Below are positions 8,240-15,671 of a stretch of 64,000 nt of DNA, in pieces. The notes beneath the pieces are model-generated. The model had not been told where the DNA came from and searched no databases. It saw nothing but the letters and a program-made list of their open reading frames with translations. How positions within the stretch are numbered: position 1 is the stretch's first letter; each line of letters opens with the position of its first letter. Made by a program: the position numbers and the translations under genes. Origin of the DNA: Arthrobacter saudimassiliensis (GTDB lineage: Bacteria > Actinomycetota > Actinomycetes > Actinomycetales > Micrococcaceae); NCBI GenBank assembly GCA_900016675.1, contig LN483070.1:1178001-1242000 (forward strand). Reading direction: 5' to 3'.

Positions 8240-8620
8240 ATGACCGCAGCGGGAGCGCAGGGCAGGAGCGAGGGACGGACGGGACTGCAGGCGGAGGAGC
8301 TGCTGGTGCTGGAGCGGCAGCTGGCCGCGGAGGGGGCGCCCGCGTACGTGGAGCTGCTGCACCAGGAGGCGCTGCTCGTGGTTCCCGGGGCGGTCCTGGA
8401 CCGGAGCCGGTGCATCGACGCGATCGCCGCGTCCCCGGGCTGGGACGACATTGACCTCGCCCCGCTGTGGTACTTCAGGAACGGCCGGTCCGCCGTCCAC
8501 ACCTATCGGTTCACCGGCCGCCGCGGCGGCGAGACCTACCGGGCGGTGATGTCCTCGAGCTGGGTGGACACCCCGGAGGGCGCCCGGCTGATCCACCACC
8601 AGCAGACACCGGAGCGCTGA
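8240..8620 (+). CDS. DUF4440/NTF2-like small protein
   Basis: A 126-residue protein with an NTF2-like cone-fold pattern: LVLERQLAAEGAPAYVELL, a short loop PGAVLDRSRCIDAI, then strands YRFTGRRGGETYRAVMSSSW and the terminal LIHHQQTPE that ends many DUF4440 proteins. Members bind small ligands or act as isomerases; no catalytic residues can be assigned. The ATG at 8240 follows AGGGGAGG. A TATTCT hexamer at 8159-8164 may be its -10. Confidence 0.65.
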   Translation: MTAAGAQGRSEGRTGLQAEELLVLERQLAAEGAPAYVELLHQEALLVVPGAVLDRSRCIDAIAASPGWDDIDLAPLWYFRNGRSAVHTYRFTGRRGGETYRAVMSSSWVDTPEGARLIHHQQTPER

Positions 8621-8788
8621 CCAGCCGGACACGGGGCAGCCGGACGCCGGCCCTGCTGCTCTGCCGGGCCTGTTGCCGGGCCTGCCGTCTCCCCGCCGCG
8701 TGCCGGTGACGTGCCGCGTCATCACTGCGGCTTAGGCTGCCCCGGTAGGTAGGCTTTTAGGCCGAAGTGCTCGCGATAAGGGGTTTGT

Positions 8789-9880
8789 GTGTCCACAGCT
8801 GTCCCGGCGGGAACCCGGCCCGAGGCTGATCCGCTGGGCCGGGCCCGACGCCGCCGCCGCAACACCGGCATCCTCGCCGCGCTCGCCGCCGCCCTGTTCG
8901 GCGCCGCCGTGCTGGGCGTGGCGGTCGGCCCGGTCTGGGTGCCGCCCGGTGAGGTCCTGCAGGTCATTGCGGCACGCCTCGGGGCCGGCCCGACGGCGGG
9001 CCTGGACCCGGTGGCCGACGCCATCGTCTGGGACGTCCGCCTGCCCCGGGTGGTCATGGGCCTGTCCGTGGGTGCCGGGCTGGCCGTGTGCGGCATGGCG
9101 CTGCAGGCCATGGTGCGCAACATGCTGGCCGATCCGTACCTGCTCGGCATCAACTCCGGCGCCTCCAGCGGCGCCGCCGCCACCATCCTGTTCGGGCTCG
9201 GCCTCGGGCTGGGCGAGCATGCCCTGGCCGGCAGCGCCTTCCTGGGTGCGCTCGCCGCCTCCCTGCTGGTGTTCGTGGTCGCCCGGGCCGCCGGGCGGAT
9301 CACCTCCGTGCGCCTGCTGCTGGCCGGTGTGGCCGTCGGCTATGCGCTTTCCGCGCTGACCAGTTTCCTGATCTTTGCCTCCGGCTCCGCCGAGGGCGCC
9401 CGTTCGGTGATGTTCTGGCTGCTCGGTTCCCTGTCCCTGTCCCGGTGGGGCACCCCGCTGGCGGCGCTGGGCGCCGTCGTCGTGCTCACCGTCGTCCTGC
9501 TCACGGCCTGGGCCCGGCGGCTGGATGCCCTGGCCGTGGGGGACGAAACCGCCCTGGCCCTGGGCGTGCGGCCCACCCGCTTCCGCACCCAGCTGCTGGT
9601 GGTGGTCTCGCTCTGCGTCGGCTTCATCGTGGCCGCCTCCGGCAGCATCGGCTTCGTCGGCCTGGTGGTCCCGCACCTGGCCCGCCGCCTGGCCGGCGCC
9701 GCCCACGCCTGGGCCGTGCCCGCGGCGGCGCTGCTCGGCGCCCTGTTCCTGCTCGCCGCGGACCTGCTCTCCCGGATGGTGATGCAGCCGCGCGAACTGC
9801 CCATCGGCATCGTCACCGCCCTGGTCGGTGCGCCGTTCCTGCTCTACCTCGTCCGCAGGCTGCGTCCCGCCGCCGCCTGA
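8789..9880 (+). CDS. FecCD-type ABC transporter permease (siderophore or F420-0 import)
   Basis: A 363-residue permease with about ten membrane helices. The FecCD blocks are clear: LPRVVMGLSVGAGLAVCGMALQ (split), NMLADPYLLGINSGAS, and SIGFVGLVVPHLAR near residue 290, which contacts the ATPase. It forms a homodimer importing a ligand handed over by the lipoprotein encoded next. GTG at 8789 is taken as start; a GTG two bases earlier is out of frame. First gene of a three-gene cassette. The same permease-lipoprotein-ATPase cassette in some Actinobacteria has been proposed to carry F420-0. Confidence 0.85.
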   Translation: MSTAVPAGTRPEADPLGRARRRRRNTGILAALAAALFGAAVLGVAVGPVWVPPGEVLQVIAARLGAGPTAGLDPVADAIVWDVRLPRVVMGLSVGAGLAVCGMALQAMVRNMLADPYLLGINSGASSGAAATILFGLGLGLGEHALAGSAFLGALAASLLVFVVARAAGRITSVRLLLAGVAVGYALSALTSFLIFASGSAEGARSVMFWLLGSLSLSRWGTPLAALGAVVVLTVVLLTAWARRLDALAVGDETALALGVRPTRFRTQLLVVVSLCVGFIVAASGSIGFVGLVVPHLARRLAGAAHAWAVPAAALLGALFLLAADLLSRMVMQPRELPIGIVTALVGAPFLLYLVRRLRPAAA

Positions 9881-9909
9881 CCCGATTCCACCCCCGCCAG
9901 GAGCCTTTG

Positions 9910-10956
9910 ATGATCCGCACGGCCCCCACCGCCCGTACCCGCACCATCCGGTCCCGCACCGCCCGTACCCGCACCGCCCGGACGCTTGCCGCCGCCGCGG
10001 CCCTCGCAGCCGCTCTCAGCGGCTGCGGCGCGGGCGACGCCGGGCCCGACGCCCCGGCGGCGGCCGGCGAGACCGGTTATCCGCTCACCGTCCGGAACTG
10101 CGGCGCCGAGGTGACCTTCGACCAGCGTCCGGAGCGGGCGGTGCTGCTCAAATCCGCCGCCGTGCCGTTCCTGCACGAGCTGGGCGTGCTCAGCGAGGTG
10201 GTCACCGCCCGCGCCGGCGCCTATCCCCGGGACTATTACGACGACGCGACCTGGGCCGAGCTGCAGGAGATTCCCATGCTCAGCGACGAACTGGATTCCT
10301 CCGGTCACCTGCAGATCTCCCGTGAGGCGGTGGTGGCGCAGCAGCCCGACGTCGTCCTCGGCGACGCCGCCAACCTGGACCGCGACACGCTGGCCGCCGC
10401 CGGGCTGCCGCTGCTGCAGGAACCGGCGCTCTGCCCGCAGCCGCCCACGGACCCCTCCTTTGAGGACGTCTACGACCAGATGCGCACCTACGGGCGGATC
10501 TTCGACGCCGGGGCGGAGGCGGAGGCCGCCGTCGCGCGCCTGCAGGAACAGCTGGCGGACGTACTCGCCGACGTCGACCCGAACGAGCAGCGCACCGCCG
10601 CCGTGCTGTACCCGACCGTCGGCGGGGGAGTGCCCTACGCCTACGGCACCTCCTCAATGGCGCATCCGCAGCTGGAGGCCGCCGGCTTCACCAACGTGTT
10701 CGCCGACGTCGAGGAACGGGTCTTCGAGGTCACCCCGGAGGAACTGGTCGGCCGCAACCCGGACGTGCTGATCCTGCTCTACTCCGACGGCGCGCCGGAG
10801 GACATCAAGGCAGCCGTAACGTCTCTGAACGGCGCGGAGGCGATCACCGCGGTGCAGCAGGACGCGATCCTGGTCCAGCCGTTCAACTTCACGGAGCCGC
10901 CGGGCCCGCTGGCCATCGACGGCCTGGCGCGCATCGTGGAGCATTTCTCCCGATGA
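9910..10956 (+). CDS. ABC transporter substrate-binding lipoprotein (siderophore or F420-0)
   Basis: A 348-residue class III binding protein. The signal peptide is unusually long and basic, built of Arg-Thr repeats (MIRTAPTARTRTIRSRT...), with a lipobox ALSGC at about residue 38. The mature part has VTFDQRPERAVLLKSAAVPFL and YPRDYYDDATW in lobe 1, a long backbone helix, and VGRNPDVLILLYSD in lobe 2, as in FecB/BtuF-like proteins. The Cys pair NCGAEV...CPQPP and the AGAYPRDYYD stretch recall the proposed F420-0-binding subgroup. Its stop overlaps the next start (ATGA). Confidence 0.8.
   Translation: MIRTAPTARTRTIRSRTARTRTARTLAAAAALAAALSGCGAGDAGPDAPAAAGETGYPLTVRNCGAEVTFDQRPERAVLLKSAAVPFLHELGVLSEVVTARAGAYPRDYYDDATWAELQEIPMLSDELDSSGHLQISREAVVAQQPDVVLGDAANLDRDTLAAAGLPLLQEPALCPQPPTDPSFEDVYDQMRTYGRIFDAGAEAEAAVARLQEQLADVLADVDPNEQRTAAVLYPTVGGGVPYAYGTSSMAHPQLEAAGFTNVFADVEERVFEVTPEELVGRNPDVLILLYSDGAPEDIKAAVTSLNGAEAITAVQQDAILVQPFNFTEPPGPLAIDGLARIVEHFSR
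9931..9975 (+). repeat. 15-bp direct repeat in the signal-peptide coding region
   Basis: GCCCGTACCCGCACC occurs at 9931-9945 and 9961-9975, period 30 bp. It encodes two copies of the Ala-Arg-Thr-Arg-Thr block of the lipoprotein signal peptide and looks like an in-frame duplication. Confidence 0.6.
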
Positions 10957-11771
10957 TCGCGGCCAGCGGCGTGGGCTACGCCTTCGGGGACCGGCGGGTG
11001 CTCGAGGCGGTGGACCTGCAGGCCCCGCACGGGCAGGTCCTGGGCCTGGTCGGGCCCAACGGCTCCGGCAAGACCACTCTGCTGCGCACCCTCTACGGCT
11101 CGCTGAAGGGCGACGGCGCGGTGTTCCTGGACCGCGAGGAGCTCACCTCTCTGCCGGCCCGGGAGATCGCCCGCCGAGTCTCCGTGGTGGTGCAGGAAAC
11201 CCCGGGAGAGCTGCCGCTGCTGGTCTCGGACATGGTGCTGCTCGGCCGCACCCCGCACCGCTCCGGCTTCGCCCGCAGCGGGGCCGCCGACGAGCGGGCC
11301 GCCGCCGCCGCGCTGGAGCAGGTCGGGGCGCTGCACCTGGCCGCGCAGCCCTTCGACGCGCTGTCGGGCGGCGAACGGCAGCGGGTGCTGATCGCCCGGG
11401 CGCTGGCCCAGCAGGCCACGCACATGCTGCTGGACGAACCGACCAACCACCTGGACGTGCGCTACCAGCACGAGGTCCTGGGCCTGGTCCGCTCCCTCGC
11501 GGTGGAACGGCACCACACGGTGGCGGTGGTGCTGCATGACCTGAACCTCGCCGCCGCCTACTGCGACCGGCTGCTGCTGCTCGACGGCGGCCGGGTGGCC
11601 GCCGCCGGCACCGCCGACGAGGTACTGGTTCCCGAGGTGCTGGAACCGGTGTACGGGGTGGCGGTGCGGCGCCTCGACCTGGGCGAGGAGGGCTTCCACC
11701 TTGCCTTCCGGGCCGGCCGCTACCCGGGCCCGGCCAAAACGGCAGTGCCGGATCCGGGGCGCAGCAGGTAG
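10953..11771 (+). CDS. ABC transporter ATP-binding protein of the FecCD cassette
   Basis: A 272-residue ATPase of the FecE/HmuV type. Walker A is GPNGSGKTT (about residues 35-43), the signature is LSGGERQRVLIARAL, Walker B is HMLLDEPTNHLD, and the switch His lies in VVLHDLNLAAAYC. It energises the permease encoded at 8789. The ATG at 10953 overlaps the lipoprotein stop by 4 bases, so the three genes form one translation-coupled operon. Confidence 0.88.
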   Translation: MIAASGVGYAFGDRRVLEAVDLQAPHGQVLGLVGPNGSGKTTLLRTLYGSLKGDGAVFLDREELTSLPAREIARRVSVVVQETPGELPLLVSDMVLLGRTPHRSGFARSGAADERAAAAALEQVGALHLAAQPFDALSGGERQRVLIARALAQQATHMLLDEPTNHLDVRYQHEVLGLVRSLAVERHHTVAVVLHDLNLAAAYCDRLLLLDGGRVAAAGTADEVLVPEVLEPVYGVAVRRLDLGEEGFHLAFRAGRYPGPAKTAVPDPGRSR

Positions 11772-11885
11772 GCTAGGTGAGCCGGTACGGCAGATTATGT
11801 CAGCAGCATTTGCACGGCCCCGGCCCAGCGTTCACCCTAGTGGGAACGCAGGTGACGGAGTCGGGCTCTTTGGGGAGGGATAACA

Positions 11886-12356
11886 ATGGCGGGCGAGGAA
11901 CACAACGCCGCACAGGGCGATCAGCGCGAGCTGACCGCGGAAGACACGACGTCGATTTTTCTTCCGCCGCTGCAGGATGCCACCACGATCGAGCCGAAGC
12001 TCAGCCCGGACGAGCGGGCCGCCGTCGCGGCGCTGCCGGCCGGCTCCGCGCTGCTGATCGCGCACACCGGCCCGAACACCGGAGCACGGTTCCTGCTTGA
12101 CTCCGACGTCACCACCGCCGGGCGGCACCCGAACGCCGACATCTTCCTGGACGACGTCACCGTCTCCCGCAAGCATGCCGAGTTCCACCGCACCGCCGAA
12201 GGCTTCCGCCTGGTGGACGCCCGCAGCCTCAACGGCACCTACGTGAACAACGACCGGGTCGACACCCTGATGCTGCGCAACGGCAACGAGGTGCAGATCG
12301 GCAAGTTCCGGCTCACGTTCTACGCCGCCCGCCCCGCCGCCAGCCGCGAGGGCTAG
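11886..12356 (+). CDS. garA: FHA domain regulator GarA/OdhI
   Basis: A 156-residue FHA protein. The N-terminal phospho-acceptor motif EDTTSIF has threonines at 21 and 22, the positions phosphorylated by PknG and PknB in M. tuberculosis GarA. The FHA domain (about 55-145) has the pThr-binding TAGRHPNADI, VSRKHAEF and SLNGTYVNN. In the family, unphosphorylated protein inhibits 2-oxoglutarate dehydrogenase and glutamate dehydrogenase and activates glutamate synthase; phosphorylation closes it on itself. The start ATG 11886 follows GGGAGGG. ftsR follows 12 bp downstream, as in mycobacteria (Rv1827-Rv1828) and corynebacteria. Confidence 0.9.
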   Translation: MAGEEHNAAQGDQRELTAEDTTSIFLPPLQDATTIEPKLSPDERAAVAALPAGSALLIAHTGPNTGARFLLDSDVTTAGRHPNADIFLDDVTVSRKHAEFHRTAEGFRLVDARSLNGTYVNNDRVDTLMLRNGNEVQIGKFRLTFYAARPAASREG

Positions 12357-12362
12357 TAGGCT
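12357..12362 (+). promoter_or_regulatory. Possible leaderless -10 element of ftsR
   Basis: TAGGCT directly after the garA stop codon and 6 bases before the ftsR ATG. It would allow ftsR to be transcribed separately from garA. Confidence 0.4.
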
Positions 12363-12368
12363 TACGGT

Positions 12369-13118
12369 ATGTCAGCATCACAACCGGTCAGGCGCCCCCT
12401 CGGCGCCGGACAGGACCGCCCCCGCGGCCGCGTCCTGAACATCGGTGAGGTGCTCTCTACCCTCAGCACGGAGTTTTCCGGCATCAGCGCCTCCAAGATC
12501 CGCTTCCTGGAGGAGAAGGGGCTGGTCACCCCGCAGCGCACGGCGGCCGGCTACCGCAAATATTCGGCGCACGACGTCGAGCGGCTGCGGTTTGTCCTGG
12601 CCCTGCAGCGGGACCAGTACCTGCCGCTGAAGGTCATCAAGGACTACCTCGACGCCATCGACCGCGGCGAGCGGCCCGAGCAGCTGCCCGGCGGGCTGTC
12701 CCTGACCCCCCGCGTAGTCTCCGACCAGCTGGCCGGCGAACGCTCCGCCCAGGCCCGCACCCTCAGCTTCGACGAACTGGTGGCCGAGTCCGGCGTCGGC
12801 GCCGAGCTGGCCCGCGACCTGGTCGAGTACGGCCTGATCGGCAGCCCCGATGACGGCTATGACGAACACGCCCTGAAGGTGGCCCGGGCCTGCGCCCAGC
12901 TGCAGTCCCACGGCCTGGAACCGCGCCACCTGCGTCCCTTCCGCGCCGCGGCGGACCGTGAACTGGGCCTGGTGGAAACGGTGGTGGCCCCCGTCGCCTC
13001 CCGGCGCGACGTCGCGTCCAAGGCGCGGGCGGCGGAGATGGCCCGCGAAATCAGCGAGCTCTGCCTGAACCTGCACAGCGCCCTGGTCAATGGGCAGATC
13101 GCCCGGATGGAGAACTGA
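12369..13118 (+). CDS. ftsR: MerR-type cell-division regulator FtsR
   Basis: A 249-residue MerR-family protein. The winged helix (about residues 24-95) holds LNIGEVLSTL, ASKIRFLEEKGLVTP and GYRKYSAHDVERLRFVLALQ; the C-terminal half is a unique helical effector domain. It matches M. tuberculosis Rv1828 and C. glutamicum FtsR by sequence pattern and by location right after garA/odhI. FtsR of corynebacteria activates ftsZ, and ftsZ is in this window. The ATG at 12369 has no ribosome site but a TAGGCT 6 bases upstream, so it may also start as a leaderless mRNA. Confidence 0.85.
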   Translation: MSASQPVRRPLGAGQDRPRGRVLNIGEVLSTLSTEFSGISASKIRFLEEKGLVTPQRTAAGYRKYSAHDVERLRFVLALQRDQYLPLKVIKDYLDAIDRGERPEQLPGGLSLTPRVVSDQLAGERSAQARTLSFDELVAESGVGAELARDLVEYGLIGSPDDGYDEHALKVARACAQLQSHGLEPRHLRPFRAAADRELGLVETVVAPVASRRDVASKARAAEMAREISELCLNLHSALVNGQIARMEN

Positions 13119-13120
13119 GC

Positions 13121-13618
13121 GTGCGAGAAGTCGAAGTCGTGGGCGTGCGGATCGAGCTGCCCTCCAACCAGCCGCTGGTCCTGCTCAAGGAGACCGAGGG
13201 GGAGCGGCACCTGCCCATCTGGATCGGCGCCCCGGAGGCCAGCGCCATCGCCTTCGTGCAGCAGGGCATCGTCCCCCCGCGCCCGATGACCCACGACCTG
13301 CTGGTCAACACGGTCAACGCCCTGGGCCGGACCGTCACCCGGGTGCAGCTGGTGCGCGTGCAGGACACCGTGTTCCACGCCGAGCTGGTGTTCGACGACG
13401 GCACCACCGTGAACTCCCGCGCCTCCGACGCGATCGCCGTCGCGCTCCGGGTGCCCTGCACCATCTACTGCGCCGACGAGGTCCTGGATGAGGCCGGCGT
13501 GCGGATCGCCGAGGCCGACGACGACGAGGACGAGACCGAGACCCGCGACACCGAGCAGGAGCTGCGCCAGTTCCGCGAGTTCCTGGCCGACGTCGAGCCC
13601 GAGGACTTCGAGCACTGA
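13121..13618 (+). CDS. Bifunctional nuclease (DUF151) family protein
   Basis: A 165-residue protein with the DUF151/BFN pattern: LLKETEGERHLPIWIGAPEA, RPMTHDLLVN and NSRASDAIAVALRVPCTIYC. It corresponds in order and sequence type to M. tuberculosis Rv1829. The plant homologue has nuclease activity, but the bacterial function is unsettled. The C-terminal 40 residues are strongly acidic. The GTG start is 2 bp after the ftsR stop, so the two are almost certainly cotranscribed. Confidence 0.85.
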   Translation: MREVEVVGVRIELPSNQPLVLLKETEGERHLPIWIGAPEASAIAFVQQGIVPPRPMTHDLLVNTVNALGRTVTRVQLVRVQDTVFHAELVFDDGTTVNSRASDAIAVALRVPCTIYCADEVLDEAGVRIAEADDDEDETETRDTEQELRQFREFLADVEPEDFEH

Positions 13619-13670
13619 CCCGCCCCGCCCGGTGGCGGTCCGACACGCGGCAGAAAAACCGCCGGCGTCT

Positions 13671-13699
13671 TTGACCTTGGTCCCGCCCGGCTCTAACGT
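13671..13699 (+). promoter_or_regulatory. Promoter of the second MerR gene
   Basis: TTGACC (13671-13676), 17-bp spacer, TAACGT (13694-13699): a good SigA-type promoter in the 205-bp gap after the DUF151 gene. The leader to the GTG at 13824 would be about 118 nt, long for this genome. Confidence 0.55.
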
Positions 13700-13823
13700 C
13701 GAAGCATAGAGTTCCCCATTGCACCTATGGTCCGCCGGGGGCAGACTGAGAAGCAATTTCCTCAAGCCTGTTCCGTCGCGGCCAGTGTCGATCTCAGGAG
13801 GGGACCGCAACAAGGAGGCACAC

Positions 13824-14420
13824 GTGAGTCCGAAAGGCGACGCCGGTAATCAGGGGAAGGGCGCGGCCAACCGCGGCAGGATCCCTGAATCCAGTGCCCA
13901 GGGCTTGCTGTTCACCGAAGACCTGCCCCTGCTCGACGAAGACGCCGGCTACCGCGGCCCCACCGCCTGCAAGGCCGCCGGCATCACCTACCGTCAGCTG
14001 GACTACTGGGCCCGCACCGGGCTGGTCGAGCCCGCGGTCCGCGGGGCGTCGGGATCGGGCAGCCAGCGGCTCTACTCCTTCCGCGACATCCTGGTCCTGA
14101 AGGTCGTCAAGCGCCTGCTGGACACCGGGGTCTCGCTCCAGCAGATCCGCACCGCCGTCGAGCACCTGCGCGAGCGCGGCGTCGAGGACCTGGCCCAGAT
14201 CACCCTGATGAGCGACGGGGCCAGCGTCTACGAGTGCACCTCCGCCGACGAGGTCATCGACCTGGTCCAGGGCGGGCAGGGCGTGTTCGGCATCGCCGTC
14301 GGCCGTGTCTGGCGCGAGGTCGAGGGCAGCCTGGCCCAGCTGCCGAGCGAACACGCCGAAGACCAGGCGTTCCCCAACGACGAGCTGGGCGCCCGGCGCG
14401 CGGCCCGCAAGATCAGCTAG
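13824..14420 (+). CDS. MerR family regulator, Rv1830/ResR-like
   Basis: A 198-residue MerR-type protein. The DNA-binding region has GPTACKAAGITYRQLDYWARTGLVEP and GSQRLYSFRDILVLKVVKRLLDTGVSLQQIR (both broken here for length), and the C-terminal part is small and uncharacterised. It corresponds to M. tuberculosis Rv1830, keeping the order garA-ftsR-DUF151-merR. Mycobacterial work links that gene to growth control and antibiotic recovery. GTG 13824 is chosen over an in-frame upstream TTG at 13719 because an AAGGAGG ribosome site lies just ahead of it. Confidence 0.82.
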   Translation: MSPKGDAGNQGKGAANRGRIPESSAQGLLFTEDLPLLDEDAGYRGPTACKAAGITYRQLDYWARTGLVEPAVRGASGSGSQRLYSFRDILVLKVVKRLLDTGVSLQQIRTAVEHLRERGVEDLAQITLMSDGASVYECTSADEVIDLVQGGQGVFGIAVGRVWREVEGSLAQLPSEHAEDQAFPNDELGARRAARKIS

Positions 14421-14466
14421 CCACCCCGGCCGGGTCACCACCGGATCAGTTTTTGAGCAGGCACGG

Positions 14467-14500
14467 CGAAGGGCGCCTCCCGCGGGGGAGGCGCCCTTCG
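14467..14500. terminator. Bidirectional terminator hairpin
   Basis: A perfect 15-bp stem (arms 14467-14481 and 14486-14500) with a GCGG loop, between the convergent MerR gene and the ParA-like gene. No long T-run follows. Confidence 0.75.
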
Positions 14501-14533
14501 CTGTAGGGAACGCGGTTCGCCCGGGCCGGCCGC

Positions 14534-15388
14534 TCAGGCCACGGGCCGGCGCATCACCCGGTTGCGGCTGCGGCCGCTCTCCACGAGGTTCTTCAGCAGC
14601 GCGTCAAAGGAACCGGCGGCCTGCTTGGCGGACTCGCCCGGCCAGTGATGCACCGCATGCGCGGCGCCCTGGATCTGCTGCCAGTTGGCCTGCTCGGCAA
14701 TGTGCGGCTGCAGCAGCAGGTCACCGAACATCTGCTGCATCTCCGCCAGGCGGAAGGAATGCTCGTTGGAGCTGGTGCGCACCCGGTTGGCCACGATGCC
14801 CGCCGGTGCCAGGTTCGGAGCGAACTCCTCGCGGAACAGGTCCAGCGCCCGCATGGTCCGTTCGGTGCCGGCCACGGAGAACAGGCCCGGCTCGGCCACC
14901 AGCAGGACCCGGTTGCTGGCCATCCAGGCCATCCGGGTCAGGCCGTTCAGCGACGGCGGGCAGTCAATGAGCACCAGCCCGTAGCCGCTCACCCGGGACA
15001 GCAGGGTGGAGAGCCGGCGCAGGTCCCGCCGGCCCAGGTCGGGGCGGTCATAAATGCCGGTGAACGCCGAGCCCATGGCCACGTCGAGCACCGGGGGACG
15101 CTTCGGATCGCCCTTTCGGCGGCGCAGGTGGTTTTCCGTCCAGCCGCTGGACACCACGTTGTCGGTCAGTACCGCCCGGCGGGCCCCCTTGAGCATCTCG
15201 CCGATGCCGGGCTTGTCACCCGGGTTCACGGCCAGGCCGGTGGTGGCGTCAGCATGCGGGTCCAGGTCCACCACCAGGGTCGGGATGCCCGCTGCCAGTG
15301 CAGCCGATGCCAGTCCCAGGGTCACCGATGTCTTGCCCACACCGCCTTTGAGACTGCTGATGCTCACTACTTGCACTTGTTGAACCAA
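14534..15388 (-). CDS. ParA-like P-loop ATPase
   Basis: A 284-residue MinD/ParA-family protein. The deviant Walker A KGGVGKTSVT lies near residue 14, LVVDLDPHADATTG follows, and LIDCPPSLNGL is the Walker B/switch II region. It lacks a DNA-binding N-terminal domain, and no parB or parS is adjacent, so it is an orphan ParA rather than the chromosomal segregation pair near oriC. Possible roles are positioning of a cell-envelope or chromosome-linked cargo. The start is uncertain: TTG at 15388 or GTG codons at 15376 and 15367 fit, none with a clear ribosome site. Confidence 0.75.
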   Translation of the reverse strand: MVQQVQVVSISSLKGGVGKTSVTLGLASAALAAGIPTLVVDLDPHADATTGLAVNPGDKPGIGEMLKGARRAVLTDNVVSSGWTENHLRRRKGDPKRPPVLDVAMGSAFTGIYDRPDLGRRDLRRLSTLLSRVSGYGLVLIDCPPSLNGLTRMAWMASNRVLLVAEPGLFSVAGTERTMRALDLFREEFAPNLAPAGIVANRVRTSSNEHSFRLAEMQQMFGDLLLQPHIAEQANWQQIQGAAHAVHHWPGESAKQAAGSFDALLKNLVESGRSRNRVMRRPVA

Positions 15389-15671
15389 AACCTAACGTTT
15401 CTCGGGATCACGAGCGAAGGGCCCCCTGGGGAAGCTGCACGATCATTCTATGTGACAGGTGCAGGTAACCCGGGAAGCGGCTGTTGCGGGGGTGGCGCAT
15501 AGACTGTGCCGCAGAACTGTGACACGCAGCACGCTTGGCAATGCAGCCCTGTGTGGCGTCGGCCCCAAGGGCCGCCGCCCTTCCGGGCTGCGCAGCCGCG
15601 CGTAAGATTTCGGTTAGAGGGTCCGCGGCCACACACTGCGGCCTCCCTGCCGCCTACGATGCAGGAGAGCA

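Noticed and set aside
8731-8770. Possible IdeR/DtxR iron box before the FecCD permease (TTAGGCT...TAGGTAGGCT)
   Set aside because: Aligned with the TTAGGTTAGGCTAACCTAA consensus only the central TAGGCT fits; the right arm lacks CCTAA. TAGGCT is more likely a -10 element.
14534-15388. Chromosome partition locus parAB
   Set aside because: No parB, no parS-like palindromes and no oriC genes are near; the ATPase is an orphan.
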